Shown here piece by piece: positions 34,976 to 42,174 of a stretch of 64,000 bases of DNA; position 1 is the stretch's first letter, and each line of letters begins with the position of its first letter. A program made the position numbers and the translations under genes. The DNA lies in the NCBI GenBank assembly GCA_963719165.1, contig CAVRAV010000001.1, positions 2,542,001 to 2,606,000 on the forward strand. The letters run 5' to 3'. The notes beneath the pieces were generated by a model, which ran no database searches, had not been told where the DNA came from, and saw only the letters and a list, made by a program, of their open reading frames with translations. This stretch comes from JAOUEA01 sp963719165. GTDB lineage: Bacteria; Actinomycetota; UBA4738; HRBIN12.

Positions 34976-36031
34976 ATGCTCCGTCGCGTCGTCGTGGTGG
35001 CCGCCGCGCTGGCGGTGGCCGCGATGGCGCTGCCCGCACGCGCGGACACCGCCGGCGACCTCACGAACGCCCGCGTGCAGGCAGATGCCGCTCGGGCCGA
35101 GCTCGACACGATCGCACAGCAGTGGCAGGCGGCGGAGGCACAACTTGCGCAGGCGCGTGACGCCGCCGACGCCGCGACGGCGAGGATCGCGGAGCTCGAA
35201 CGCGCGCTCGTGGGCGTCCGGGCTCGGCTGAACGAGCGTGCCGCCCAGCTGTACATGGCCGGCGGCAGCGAGCCCATGGTGGCCCTGCTCACGTCGAGCT
35301 CCATCACGGAGGCCACCGACCGGCTCCAGTACGCCGGCGCCATCGCCCAGCGGGACACGGACCTGGCGACGAGCGTCTCGGCCCAGGCGCAGGAGCTGGA
35401 GTGGCGGCGCGCCCAGCTCGCGGACGCCGTGGCGCTCCAGGGAGCTGCTACGGCGTCGCTCAAGGCCCAGGAGGCCGCGATCTCCGCTCGGGTGGCCGAC
35501 TATCAGGCGCGCGTGAGCGATCTGCAACGCCAGCTCGCCGCCGAGCAGGCGCCACCCTCGCTCTCCCCGGGCGGAGCTTCCTCGCCACCCGCCGGCGAGC
35601 CGCCCGCCGGGGGACCGCCGCCCGTGAGCGGGTCGGGGTGGCTCCAGACCTGTCCTGTGCACGGCGCCACGTCGTTCGTGGACTCCTTCGGCGACCCTCG
35701 CCCGGGCGGCCGCACGCACGAGGGCATCGACCTGATCGCGGCCTACGGGACGCCCGTGGTGGCGACCGCCCCCGGCACCGTGCACCACACCAGCAGCTCG
35801 ACCGGCGGCTACGGCACCGTCCTCTTCCTCGACGGGAGCGCCGACTGGACCTTCTCCACGCACTTCAGCTCCTACGCAGGCCCCGGCGACGGTGCGCACG
35901 TGAGCGCGGGTGAGACGATCGGGCTCGTAGGCTCGACCGGCGACACGAACGTGAACCACCTCCACTTCGAGTACCACCCCGGCGGCGGCGCGGCGGTCGA
36001 CCCTTACTCGGCGCTGCTGGGCGTGTGCTGA
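34976..36031 (+). CDS. Secreted M23 peptidoglycan endopeptidase with coiled coil
   Basis: This 351-residue protein has a signal peptide (1-23, cut after PARA), then a long coiled coil (about 25-190) rich in Ala, Gln and Glu. A Pro/Gly-rich linker (195-225) leads to a LytM/M23 domain. The zinc site is complete: HEGIDLIA (HxGxD-like) and HLHFEYH (HxH). The layout resembles EnvC/RipA-type cell-division or wall-remodelling enzymes, which cut peptide cross-links. A Cys pair (QTCPVHG and terminal GVC) may form a disulfide. ATG 34976 is chosen. It is upstream of the RsiG-like gene. Confidence 0.9.
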   Translation: MLRRVVVVAAALAVAAMALPARADTAGDLTNARVQADAARAELDTIAQQWQAAEAQLAQARDAADAATARIAELERALVGVRARLNERAAQLYMAGGSEPMVALLTSSSITEATDRLQYAGAIAQRDTDLATSVSAQAQELEWRRAQLADAVALQGAATASLKAQEAAISARVADYQARVSDLQRQLAAEQAPPSLSPGGASSPPAGEPPAGGPPPVSGSGWLQTCPVHGATSFVDSFGDPRPGGRTHEGIDLIAAYGTPVVATAPGTVHHTSSSTGGYGTVLFLDGSADWTFSTHFSSYAGPGDGAHVSAGETIGLVGSTGDTNVNHLHFEYHPGGGAAVDPYSALLGVC

Positions 36032-36079
36032 ACGTGGGTCCCCGAACCGCACCTCGGCTCGGCCCCGTAAGATAGGCAC

Positions 36080-36613
36080 GTGGCAACCAACTACGGGAAC
36101 CGGCGGATCGATCGCATCCGCGACGCCGCGTACCTGCAGGGCATCGACGATCTCTCGCTCGAGGAGCTGCGCTCCCGTCGCGACGAGTGCCTCTCAGAGC
36201 GCGAGTACCTCTCGCTGCTTCGCCGGCTCGTGCAGGGCCGCGCCGAGATCCTGCAGGCGGAGCTCGCCTCTCGCTCGGCGGACGAGGACGCCGGCCCCCT
36301 CGTGGACCGGCTCGCCACGATCCTGGCCGGCGACGAGCCCTCGGGCCCTTCCCGGGGGGAGGCCGTCCACGTGGGACTACCGGAGGAAGAACTGCTGCTG
36401 GCCCGCCGCCGGGTCGAACGCCTCGTGGCCGACGCGGGCATCTCGGACCCCTCCGTCCTCGACGACGCCTCCCTCGCCACGGCGGCCGAGACGCTCGTGA
36501 GCGAGGAGCATGAGGTCTCCGCCGCGCGCGCAGTAGTGATGGGCGTGTTGGATACGCTCCAGGCAGAGCTGAAGCGTCGGTACAAGGACGACCCGAGCCT
36601 CGCCCTGACCTGA
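36080..36613 (+). CDS. RsiG-like protein (c-di-GMP-type anti-sigma factor family)
   Basis: This 177-residue helical protein matches the RsiG family, anti-sigma factors that hold WhiG when bound to c-di-GMP. Recognisable are DAAYLQGIDDLSLEELRSRR and YLSLLRRLVQGRAEILQAEL. The family c-di-GMP motif is E(x)3S(x)2R(x)3Q(x)3D; here Ser45, Arg48 and Gln52 are in place, Glu56 replaces Asp, and the Glu sits at 40 or 42 instead of 41. Only one motif copy is seen, as reported for Rubrobacter RsiG homodimers. A second helical half (about 115-177) follows. The next gene is an HD-GYP protein. Confidence 0.75.
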   Translation: MATNYGNRRIDRIRDAAYLQGIDDLSLEELRSRRDECLSEREYLSLLRRLVQGRAEILQAELASRSADEDAGPLVDRLATILAGDEPSGPSRGEAVHVGLPEEELLLARRRVERLVADAGISDPSVLDDASLATAAETLVSEEHEVSAARAVVMGVLDTLQAELKRRYKDDPSLALT

Positions 36614-36787
36614 GCGCTCGGGACTAGGCACGAAGGACCCTCGCGACCCATCCGCTGTACCCCGCCCGGCCCATCGGAAGGTCCGCCGTCCAGGGGCGGG
36701 AATCGGACGGAGGCCCTATGGCGAGCGGACGTTCGGACCGCGAGAGTGCGCAGGGCCGTCATCCGCCGATCGAGTCCGAGGTAGCAC

Positions 36788-37558
36788 GTGAGCGTCACCA
36801 TGGAGCAGGTCCCCTTCACCCCAGCGGTCGCGACCGCACACGAGGACATCCTGCGTGATCAGCTGACCATCTTCGCCCGGGAGCTGGGCGTCCTGTATCG
36901 ATCGGAGCGTGCGCGCAGCCGCGAGCTCGAGGTTGCGATGGAGGCGATGCGGGAGACCTGCGTCGCAACGATCACCGCGCTCGCCCATGCGGTCGAGGCA
37001 AAGGACGTCACCACGCGCGGGCATCTCGACCGCACGCAACGCTACGGGATCGCCCTCGCGGAGCGCGTGGACCCCGCCCTCGCGGCGCGCCCGGAGGTTG
37101 GCTACGGGTTCTTCCTGCACGACATCGGGAAGGTGGGGATCCCCGAGGCGATCTTGTCAAAGCCGGGCCCGCTCGACGAATCCGAGTGGGACATCATGCG
37201 GACGCACGCGGCGATCGGGGCCAAGATCGTGGAGCCCATCCGGTTCCTCGCCGATGCGGTAGAGATCGTGCGCAGCCATCACGAGCGATGGGACGGACGC
37301 GGCTACCCCTACGGCCTGGCCGGTGAGGCGATCCCCGTGGCGGCCCGCGTGTTCGCCGTCGCCGATTCCTTCGACGCCATGACCTCGGATCGCCCCTACC
37401 GCGATGCCCTGCCGCTCGAGCGCGCCGTCCGGGAGATCCGCGAGGGCTCCGCCACGCAGTTCGATCCCGTCGTGGTGGAGGCATTCTGCGAGCTGATCGA
37501 CGACGGCGAGCTGCTGCTCGACGGCCTCCTCCCAGGGGCACCCGCAGACCCTCGCTGA
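36788..37558 (+). CDS. HD-GYP domain protein, probable c-di-GMP phosphodiesterase
   Basis: This 256-residue protein has an HD-GYP domain that hydrolyses c-di-GMP to GMP. Catalytic motifs are FFLHDIGKVGIP (HD), RTHAAIG (second metal His), VRSHHERWDGRGYP (HxxxxDGxGYP) and ADSFDAMTSDRPYR. A short N-terminal helix (about 15-55) takes the place of a sensor domain. The start is GTG 36788; ATG 36800 is possible. The 174-bp gap before it shows a weak hairpin only. Placed after the RsiG-like gene, it may set the c-di-GMP pool that RsiG reads. Confidence 0.88.
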   Translation: MSVTMEQVPFTPAVATAHEDILRDQLTIFARELGVLYRSERARSRELEVAMEAMRETCVATITALAHAVEAKDVTTRGHLDRTQRYGIALAERVDPALAARPEVGYGFFLHDIGKVGIPEAILSKPGPLDESEWDIMRTHAAIGAKIVEPIRFLADAVEIVRSHHERWDGRGYPYGLAGEAIPVAARVFAVADSFDAMTSDRPYRDALPLERAVREIREGSATQFDPVVVEAFCELIDDGELLLDGLLPGAPADPR

Positions 37559-37573
37559 GCTAGGCTGCAACGC

Positions 37574-38557
37574 ATGGTGCATGCGGTGCCCCTCGTACGC
37601 GTGGTCCGCTCCCGCGTGACGGAGTCCGTGCACCTGGGCGACGTCGCGGTATGCGACGCGGAAGGCCGGCTGATCGCATCGGCGGGCGACCCGTCCCGCT
37701 TCCTGTTCGCCCGTTCCTGCATGAAGCCCCTGCAGGCGGCCGTAGCGCTCCGGGCGGTTGGCGCGCCGACCGTGGACGATCGAGAGCTCGCGGTGATGTG
37801 CGCGTCCCACCAGGGCGAGGCGGTCCACGTCCGCACCGTTCGCCGCGTCCTGCACCTCGCGCGGTTGACCCCCGAGGCGCTGCAGACGCCGGCCGCCTAC
37901 CCGAGCGACGCGGGCGCGCATGCACGGGCGCGGTCCCGCTCACCGATCTACCACAACTGTTCGGGCAAGCATGCCGGCATGCTCCTGGCCACGGTGCGTT
38001 CGGGATGGGATCCGATGTCCTACCGCCGGCCGAGCCACCCGCTCCAACGCCGCGTGGCCTCGGCGGTCTCCGCGTGCACGGGCGTGGCCCACCCCGCGGT
38101 CGGCGTGGACGGCTGTGGCCTCCCGGTCCACGGGATGCCCCTTCGAGCCATGGCCACGCTGTTCGCCAGGCTCGCGCGTCCCGAACGCCTCGGGGAACTG
38201 GAACCGTTCGCGCGCCGGGCAACGGGCGCGATGCTCGCCCACCCCTACGTGGTGGGCGGCAAGGGGCGGTTGGACACCGCCACCATGACGGCGAGCGGGG
38301 ACGTCGTGGTGAAGGAGGGGGCGGAGTCGCTTTCGTGTGCCGCCTCCCTGAGCTCGGGGCTGGGGGTGGCGGTCAAGATCGCCGACGGTGGGTACCGGGC
38401 GGCCGGCCCCGCGTTGCTCCACGCCCTGGCCGCCGTCGATGCCCTCACGAGGGCAGAATCGGAGGCACTCGCGGCCCACGCCCGGCCGCGGGTGCTCGGG
38501 GGCGGGCGTCCCGTGGGCGAGATGACACCCGTGTTCGAGCTGCGCCGCAGGCGCTGA
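37574..38557 (+). CDS. L-asparaginase II family protein
   Basis: This 327-residue protein is of the asparaginase II (Rhizobium etli AnsA-like) family, unrelated to E. coli AnsB. Diagnostic segments are FARSCMKPLQA, CASHQGEAVHV, YHNCSGKHAGML (the SGKH active-site region), VDGCGLPVHGMPL and GGKGRLDTATM. The enzyme hydrolyses asparagine to aspartate and ammonia. ATG 37574 lies 15 bp after the HD-GYP stop. It is the third gene in a row on this strand and may feed ammonia to the glutamine synthetase pathway. Confidence 0.9.
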   Translation: MVHAVPLVRVVRSRVTESVHLGDVAVCDAEGRLIASAGDPSRFLFARSCMKPLQAAVALRAVGAPTVDDRELAVMCASHQGEAVHVRTVRRVLHLARLTPEALQTPAAYPSDAGAHARARSRSPIYHNCSGKHAGMLLATVRSGWDPMSYRRPSHPLQRRVASAVSACTGVAHPAVGVDGCGLPVHGMPLRAMATLFARLARPERLGELEPFARRATGAMLAHPYVVGGKGRLDTATMTASGDVVVKEGAESLSCAASLSSGLGVAVKIADGGYRAAGPALLHALAAVDALTRAESEALAAHARPRVLGGGRPVGEMTPVFELRRRR

Positions 38558-38597
38558 CAGACCTGCGTTCGCGGCGACCTGCACTAGCATCGAAGGG

Positions 38598-39848
38598 ATG
38601 TCCGCTCCCCGCGTCGCCGTCATGTCCGTGCACACCTCGCCCATGGATCAACCCGGATCCGGCGACTCCGGCGGCATGAACGTGTACGTCCGAGCGGTCA
38701 CCGAACGGCTCGCGCGACTCGGCGTCGAGGTCGACCTCTTCACCCGCTGTCGCGGCGGCGACACCCACGACGTGCGAGAGATCGCGCCGGGCATCCGCGT
38801 GGTGAGCGTCAAGGCGGGGCCGTGCACCCCCGTGCCCAAGGCGGTCCTGCCGCGGTTCCTCCCCGAGTTCCTGGGAGGCGTGCTGAGGATCGCCCGGGAA
38901 GACGGCGGCGGGTACGACATCGTGCACAGTCACTACTGGCTCTCTGGCTGGGTCGGGCGCGCGGCCAAGGAGGCCTGGGGCACGCCGCTCGTGGCCTCCT
39001 TCCACACGCTCGGGAAGGTGAAGAACTATTCGCTGGCCCGCGGGGAGCGCCCCGAACCGGCCGCTCGCCTCGCCGGAGAGGAGCGCGTCATCGCCGACGC
39101 CGATCTGATCCTCGCGCCGACGCCCTCGGAGGCCGCTCAGCTCGTCGGTCTCTACCGGGCGGACCCAGCCCAGATCCGGCTGGTGCCCCCGGGGGTCGAT
39201 CACACGATCTTCGTGCCCAAGGATCGCGCGGCGGCGCGAGAGGCGCTGCACCTATCCGGGCTCCGCCTCGCGCTCTACGTGGGCCGCCTTCAAGGGCAGA
39301 AGGGCCCCGACGTGGCCGTGCGCACCCTTGCCGAGGCCGTGGCGCGCGACCCGGAGGTGGCCGGCGATCTGGTGCTCGCCATCGTCGGAGGCCCGAGCGG
39401 GGCCGACCACGGCGCCGAGATGGCCCGGCTCATGGACCTCGCGGGCGCCCTGGGGGTGAGCGATCGCGTGATGCTGTTTCCCCCACAGCCCCAGGCGCGC
39501 CTCGCGGACTTCTACGCGGCCTCCGACGTGGTGCTCACGCCGTCGCGGTCGGAATCGTTCGGGCTCGTCGCCCTTGAGGCGCAGGCCTGCGGCGTGCCCG
39601 TCGTGGCCGCCGCCGTCGGCGGGTTGCGCTACGTCGTCGAGGACGGCCGCACGGGCTTCCTCGTGGAGGGCCACGATCCCGCCGATCACACCGACCGACT
39701 GCTCCAGATCCTGCGCGACCCCGCGCTGGCGGCCCGACTGGGTGGAGAAGCCGCCCGTCGGGCGCTCAGGTTCACCTGGGACGCCACCGCGCACGAGCTC
39801 ATGAGCGTCTACGACGAGGTCGCAAAGGACCGCGTCCCGGCGCGTTGA
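38598..39848 (+). CDS. mshA: D-inositol-3-phosphate glycosyltransferase
   Basis: This 416-residue GT-B family 4 glycosyltransferase catalyses the first step of mycothiol synthesis, transferring GlcNAc from UDP-GlcNAc to inositol-3-phosphate. The MshA signature is clear: HTSPMDQPGSGDSGGMNVYV binds inositol-phosphate and UDP. It is followed by VHSHYWLSGWVG, SFHTLGKVKN, VPPGVDHTIF, YVGRLQGQKGPD and the donor-site SRSESFGLVALEAQACG. ATG 38598 is chosen. Mycothiol is restricted to actinobacteria, so this supports the phylum call. The stop is followed by the gene-free stretch with the putative RNA. Confidence 0.9.
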   Translation: MSAPRVAVMSVHTSPMDQPGSGDSGGMNVYVRAVTERLARLGVEVDLFTRCRGGDTHDVREIAPGIRVVSVKAGPCTPVPKAVLPRFLPEFLGGVLRIAREDGGGYDIVHSHYWLSGWVGRAAKEAWGTPLVASFHTLGKVKNYSLARGERPEPAARLAGEERVIADADLILAPTPSEAAQLVGLYRADPAQIRLVPPGVDHTIFVPKDRAAAREALHLSGLRLALYVGRLQGQKGPDVAVRTLAEAVARDPEVAGDLVLAIVGGPSGADHGAEMARLMDLAGALGVSDRVMLFPPQPQARLADFYAASDVVLTPSRSESFGLVALEAQACGVPVVAAAVGGLRYVVEDGRTGFLVEGHDPADHTDRLLQILRDPALAARLGGEAARRALRFTWDATAHELMSVYDEVAKDRVPAR

Positions 39849-39850
39849 CG

Positions 39851-39947
39851 CTCTGACCAGCGCCGATGTGATCCGTCGCACGGTGGCCATCGATTTGTCA
39901 CTCTTTGTTCCAACCTCCCTACCAGCGGATATACCCTCTGACCAGCG
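39851..39947 (+). repeat. Direct repeat CTCTGACCAGCG and promoter-like region
   Basis: CTCTGACCAGCG occurs exactly at 39851-39862 and 39936-39947, with a related CTACCAGCGG at 39919-39928. Between them the DNA is AT-rich, with TTGTTC (39905-39910) and TATACC (39930-39935) spaced 19 bp as weak -35/-10 boxes. This could be the promoter of the RNA described next. Confidence 0.45.
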
Positions 39948-40378
39948 GAAACATGGAGTTGACCCGTATGCGAGAGCGCCCGTAGGATTCGGCTCGCTCC
40001 AAGCAGTCGAAGCACCGACTCGAGGAGACCGGACGAGGCGCCGGGGGCCGCAAGGTCAACCGGCGCGACGGGGAACTTGAAGCCGCAAGGTGGGGAGGGA
40101 ACCGGCGCCACGCAGCCGCAAGGCAGGACGTGGCGGCCCTGGACGAGGAAGCCCGCAAGGGCGGAGGCGGTCGGGGAGCCCGCCGAGGTGGGACCGCCGC
40201 AAGGCGAGACCCCCGGAGGCGAGGCGACGAGAACGCCGCGAGGCGAGCTCGTTCGCCGGGCGGTCGGGTCACGCGAGCAGGTCGCGGAGGTTGCTTGGAG
40301 CACCTGAGCCCGAGAGGCTGATGGTGGTTGGGAGCTTCGGTTCCCGACGAGCCGGAGGTCTCTCGGGTTCTTTCTTTT
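39936..40378 (+). ncRNA. Candidate large structured RNA with tandem GNRA hairpins
   Basis: Six hairpin tips of the form (G/C)CC-GNRA-GG(C/T) occur with loops at 40050, 40085, 40118, 40155, 40199 and 40238, 33-44 nt apart. Four have an outer helix separated from the tip by a small purine-rich internal loop: 40038-40066 (7 bp), 40106-40135 (7 bp), 40190-40212 (3 bp) and 40223-40257 (9 bp with one bulge). The second and fourth tips show only weak outer pairing. A hairpin AGTCG/CGACT (40005-40020) lies before them and a terminator with a U tract follows. No coding frame is convincing. It does not show RNase P, tmRNA, SRP or 6S landmarks. Exact ends and function are unknown. Confidence 0.65.
40309..40378 (+). 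terminator. Intrinsic terminator with UUCG hairpin and U tract
   Basis: CCCGAGAG (40309-40316) pairs with CTCTCGGG (40360-40367), directly followed by TTCTTTCTTTT. Inside is a second helix capped by TTCG (GGGAGC-TTCG-GTTCCC, 40330-40345). It ends 34 bp before the TetR start, so it closes the preceding RNA and not a protein gene. It is the only hairpin noticed in the window with a real U tract. Confidence 0.8.
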
Positions 40379-40412
40379 CCCGCCGCGTTCTGCGTGCGAT
40401 ACGGTCCCTGCC

Positions 40413-41063
40413 ATGGCCGAAGGTCGCATCAAGCGCGCGCGAGACGCCGAGGAGCGCCGGGAGCGGACCGTCGAGGCCGCCATGCGTCACTTCGCCGAGC
40501 ACGGCTACCGCGGGGGACGCGTGGAGGACATCGCGGCCGAGGTGGGCGTCGCCAAGGGCACGGTCTTCCTGGACTTCGGATCCAAGGAAGGGCTGTTCCT
40601 CGCCGCCTACCAACGCGGCGTCTCCCGCCTGCCTGCGTGGCTCGACGCCCCCAAGGAGGTCCTGGACGAGGGCTTCTGGGCCACGCTCGACTGGTGGCTC
40701 GAAGGCACGGAGCGGTTCAACGCGGAGGACTGGGTCCCCAACCGTCTCGCCATGGTCGGGCGCTACGACACGGGGATGGGCCTGCGCCGACCGATCGACC
40801 GGTACATGCGCAGCGAGGATCCCTACGGGACGCTCGAGTTCGTCGAGTTCGGCGTGAGCCGTCGGGAGATCCGCGACGACGTCGACGCCGAGATGATCGC
40901 GTCGATGCTCGACTGGGTGGCCGAGCGGTTCCAGGACGCGCTGTCGGAGGCCGACCTCGACCCGGGTCTGATCCATCGCGCCCCCGAGCGGCGAGGGATG
41001 AGGATCAAGGAGTTCGTGGAGGTCCTGCGCAGCGGCATCCAGCGTGCGCCGGAGGATGCCTGA
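40413..41063 (+). CDS. TetR family transcriptional regulator
   Basis: This 216-residue regulator has a typical TetR N-terminal HTH (TVEAAMRHFAEHGYRGGRVE, then DIAAEVGVAKGTVFLDFGSK at about 20-60). The C-terminal all-helical ligand domain, with many Trp residues (LDWWLEGTERFNAEDW), is not assignable to a known ligand. ATG 40413 begins 34 bp after the U-tract terminator, so it has its own promoter within a very short gap or is leaderless. It might control proC and the small gene downstream, or a distant target. Confidence 0.9.
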   Translation: MAEGRIKRARDAEERRERTVEAAMRHFAEHGYRGGRVEDIAAEVGVAKGTVFLDFGSKEGLFLAAYQRGVSRLPAWLDAPKEVLDEGFWATLDWWLEGTERFNAEDWVPNRLAMVGRYDTGMGLRRPIDRYMRSEDPYGTLEFVEFGVSRREIRDDVDAEMIASMLDWVAERFQDALSEADLDPGLIHRAPERRGMRIKEFVEVLRSGIQRAPEDA

Positions 41064-41066
41064 GCC

Positions 41067-41144
41067 GGGCCGTCCCCGTCCATTGGGTGGCGGAGCGACC
41101 CCGCACGTTGGGGTGGCGGGCCGTCCCCGCCCATTAGGATGGCG
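41067..41144 (+). repeat. Imperfect 26-27 bp direct repeat upstream of proC
   Basis: GGGCCGTCCCCGTCCATTGG at 41067 and GGGCCGTCCCCGCCCATTAG at 41118 begin two copies of 26 and 27 bp that both end TGGCG. The second copy ends 2 bp before the proC ATG. They may be regulatory or a local duplication. Confidence 0.6.
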
Positions 41145-41146
41145 CG

Positions 41147-42004
41147 ATGACGGCGCCGGCAGCCTCCGACGAGGATCGATCGCGGCGCGTCGCGTTCCTC
41201 GGCGGGGGCAAGATGGGGGAGGCGCTGATCTCGGGCCTGATCCGCTCCGGCGGGCGGAACGCGGATCAGATCATGGTCACGAACCGGCGCGAGGAGCGTG
41301 CTCGGGAGCTCGCCGGCAAGTACGGGGTGACCGCCACACTGGACAACGCGGAGGCCGCGCGCTGGGCGGAGGTCCTCGTGCTCATGGCCAAGCCGCAGGA
41401 CACCGAGGTCCTCCTGAGCCAGATCCGCGAACATGTGGGGACCGAGGCCCTCGTGATCAGCTTCGCGGCGGGCGTGCGCACGTCGTTCGTCGAGAAGCAC
41501 CTGCACGAGGACGTCCCGGTGGTCCGCGTGATGTCGAACGTTCCCGTCATGGTCGACGAAGCGATGTCGGTCCTGAGCGCCGGCGCCACTGCCACCGACG
41601 CGCACCTCGAGACGGCTGAGGAGCTGCTGGGCTACGTGGGCCGGGTCCTTCGCCTCAAGGAGAAGCACCTCGACGCGGTCACCGCCACGAGCGGAAGCGG
41701 CCCCGCCTACTTTTTCCTGCTGGCCGAGGCCATGATCGAGGCCTGCATCCTGCTCGGGCTCTCGCGCGACGTGGCGACCGAGTTGATCATCCAGACCATG
41801 CTCGGTTCCGCGAAGATGCTGCGCGACACGGGCAAGCATCCCGTGGAGCTCCGCGAGATGGTGACGTCGCCGGGTGGGACGACCATCGAGGCGATCCGCC
41901 ACCTGGAAGAAGCTGGGGTGCGCGCCGCGTTCCTCAACGCCATCGACGCCGCGCGGCATCGTTCGCTGGAGCTGGCGCAAGGTGGCGACGACGAGGACGA
42001 CTAG
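41147..42004 (+). CDS. proC: Pyrroline-5-carboxylate reductase
   Basis: This 285-residue ProC reduces P5C to proline with NAD(P)H. The N-terminal Rossmann motif is VAFLGGGKMGEALISGL. VLMAKPQDTEVLL and MSNVPVMVDEAMSVL follow. The C-terminal dimer domain has the family signature TATSGSGPAYFFLLAEAMIEA and TSPGGTTIEAIRHLEEAG. ATG 41147 is the family start. In mycobacteria proC lies close to the HTH-bS22 genes; here those are 12 kb away. A P5C dehydrogenase gene lies 1.1 kb downstream, so synthesis and breakdown of proline meet here. Confidence 0.95.
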   Translation: MTAPAASDEDRSRRVAFLGGGKMGEALISGLIRSGGRNADQIMVTNRREERARELAGKYGVTATLDNAEAARWAEVLVLMAKPQDTEVLLSQIREHVGTEALVISFAAGVRTSFVEKHLHEDVPVVRVMSNVPVMVDEAMSVLSAGATATDAHLETAEELLGYVGRVLRLKEKHLDAVTATSGSGPAYFFLLAEAMIEACILLGLSRDVATELIIQTMLGSAKMLRDTGKHPVELREMVTSPGGTTIEAIRHLEEAGVRAAFLNAIDAARHRSLELAQGGDDEDD

Positions 42005-42015
42005 AGAGGTGTCAC

Positions 42016-42138
42016 ATGGGTAGGGGAGCACTCGCGAAGGTTCGCTCGGCCAAGGACCGTCAACGCAAGAAGAAGGCCCGCGACAAGCGCCAGGCGGACG
42101 AGCGGACGGCAACGCGCAAGGCGGCGCGTCGGCGCTGA
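42016..42138 (+). CDS. Small basic protein, 40 aa
   Basis: This short frame begins ATG GGT AGG GGA 11 bp after the proC stop and encodes about 50% Arg and Lys (KDRQRKKKARDKRQADE). GAGAGGTG upstream may serve as ribosome-binding site. The composition resembles small ribosome-associated or nucleic-acid-binding proteins, but I do not recognise a family. It is most likely cotranscribed with proC. The reading frame ends ARRR before a TGA. Confidence 0.6.
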   Translation: MGRGALAKVRSAKDRQRKKKARDKRQADERTATRKAARRR

Positions 42139-42174
42139 GCGCCCACGATGAGGGAGGCGGCTCCCGCGCCGCGT

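Noticed and set aside
36614..36787. c-di-GMP riboswitch upstream of the HD-GYP gene
   Set aside because: The conserved GEMM-I core and tetraloop-receptor sequences are not present; only a weak hairpin is seen.
36718..36860. Small frame starting ATG GCG AGC upstream of the HD-GYP gene
   Set aside because: It overlaps the HD-GYP start in another frame, has no clear ribosome-binding site and no family resemblance.
40038..40257. CRISPR array or REP-type repeat for the GCCGCAAGG copies
   Set aside because: The copies are 8-10 nt with variable flanks and 33-44 nt spacing, and each is a hairpin tip with its own outer helix. No uniform repeat or spacer structure and no cas gene are present.
39868..40307. 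Open frames within the putative RNA region (for example a 76-codon frame from 40077)
   Set aside because: The frames consist of repeats created by the hairpin motifs (PQG/AGG patterns), have no ribosome-binding site and match no protein family. The secondary structure explains the region better.
39936..40378. RNase P RNA, tmRNA, SRP RNA or 6S RNA as identity of the structured region
   Set aside because: The RNase P core (GAGGAAAGTCC and ACAGAAA-type elements), the tmRNA ends and tag frame, and the SRP apical loop are not found in the sequence. A covariance search would settle it.
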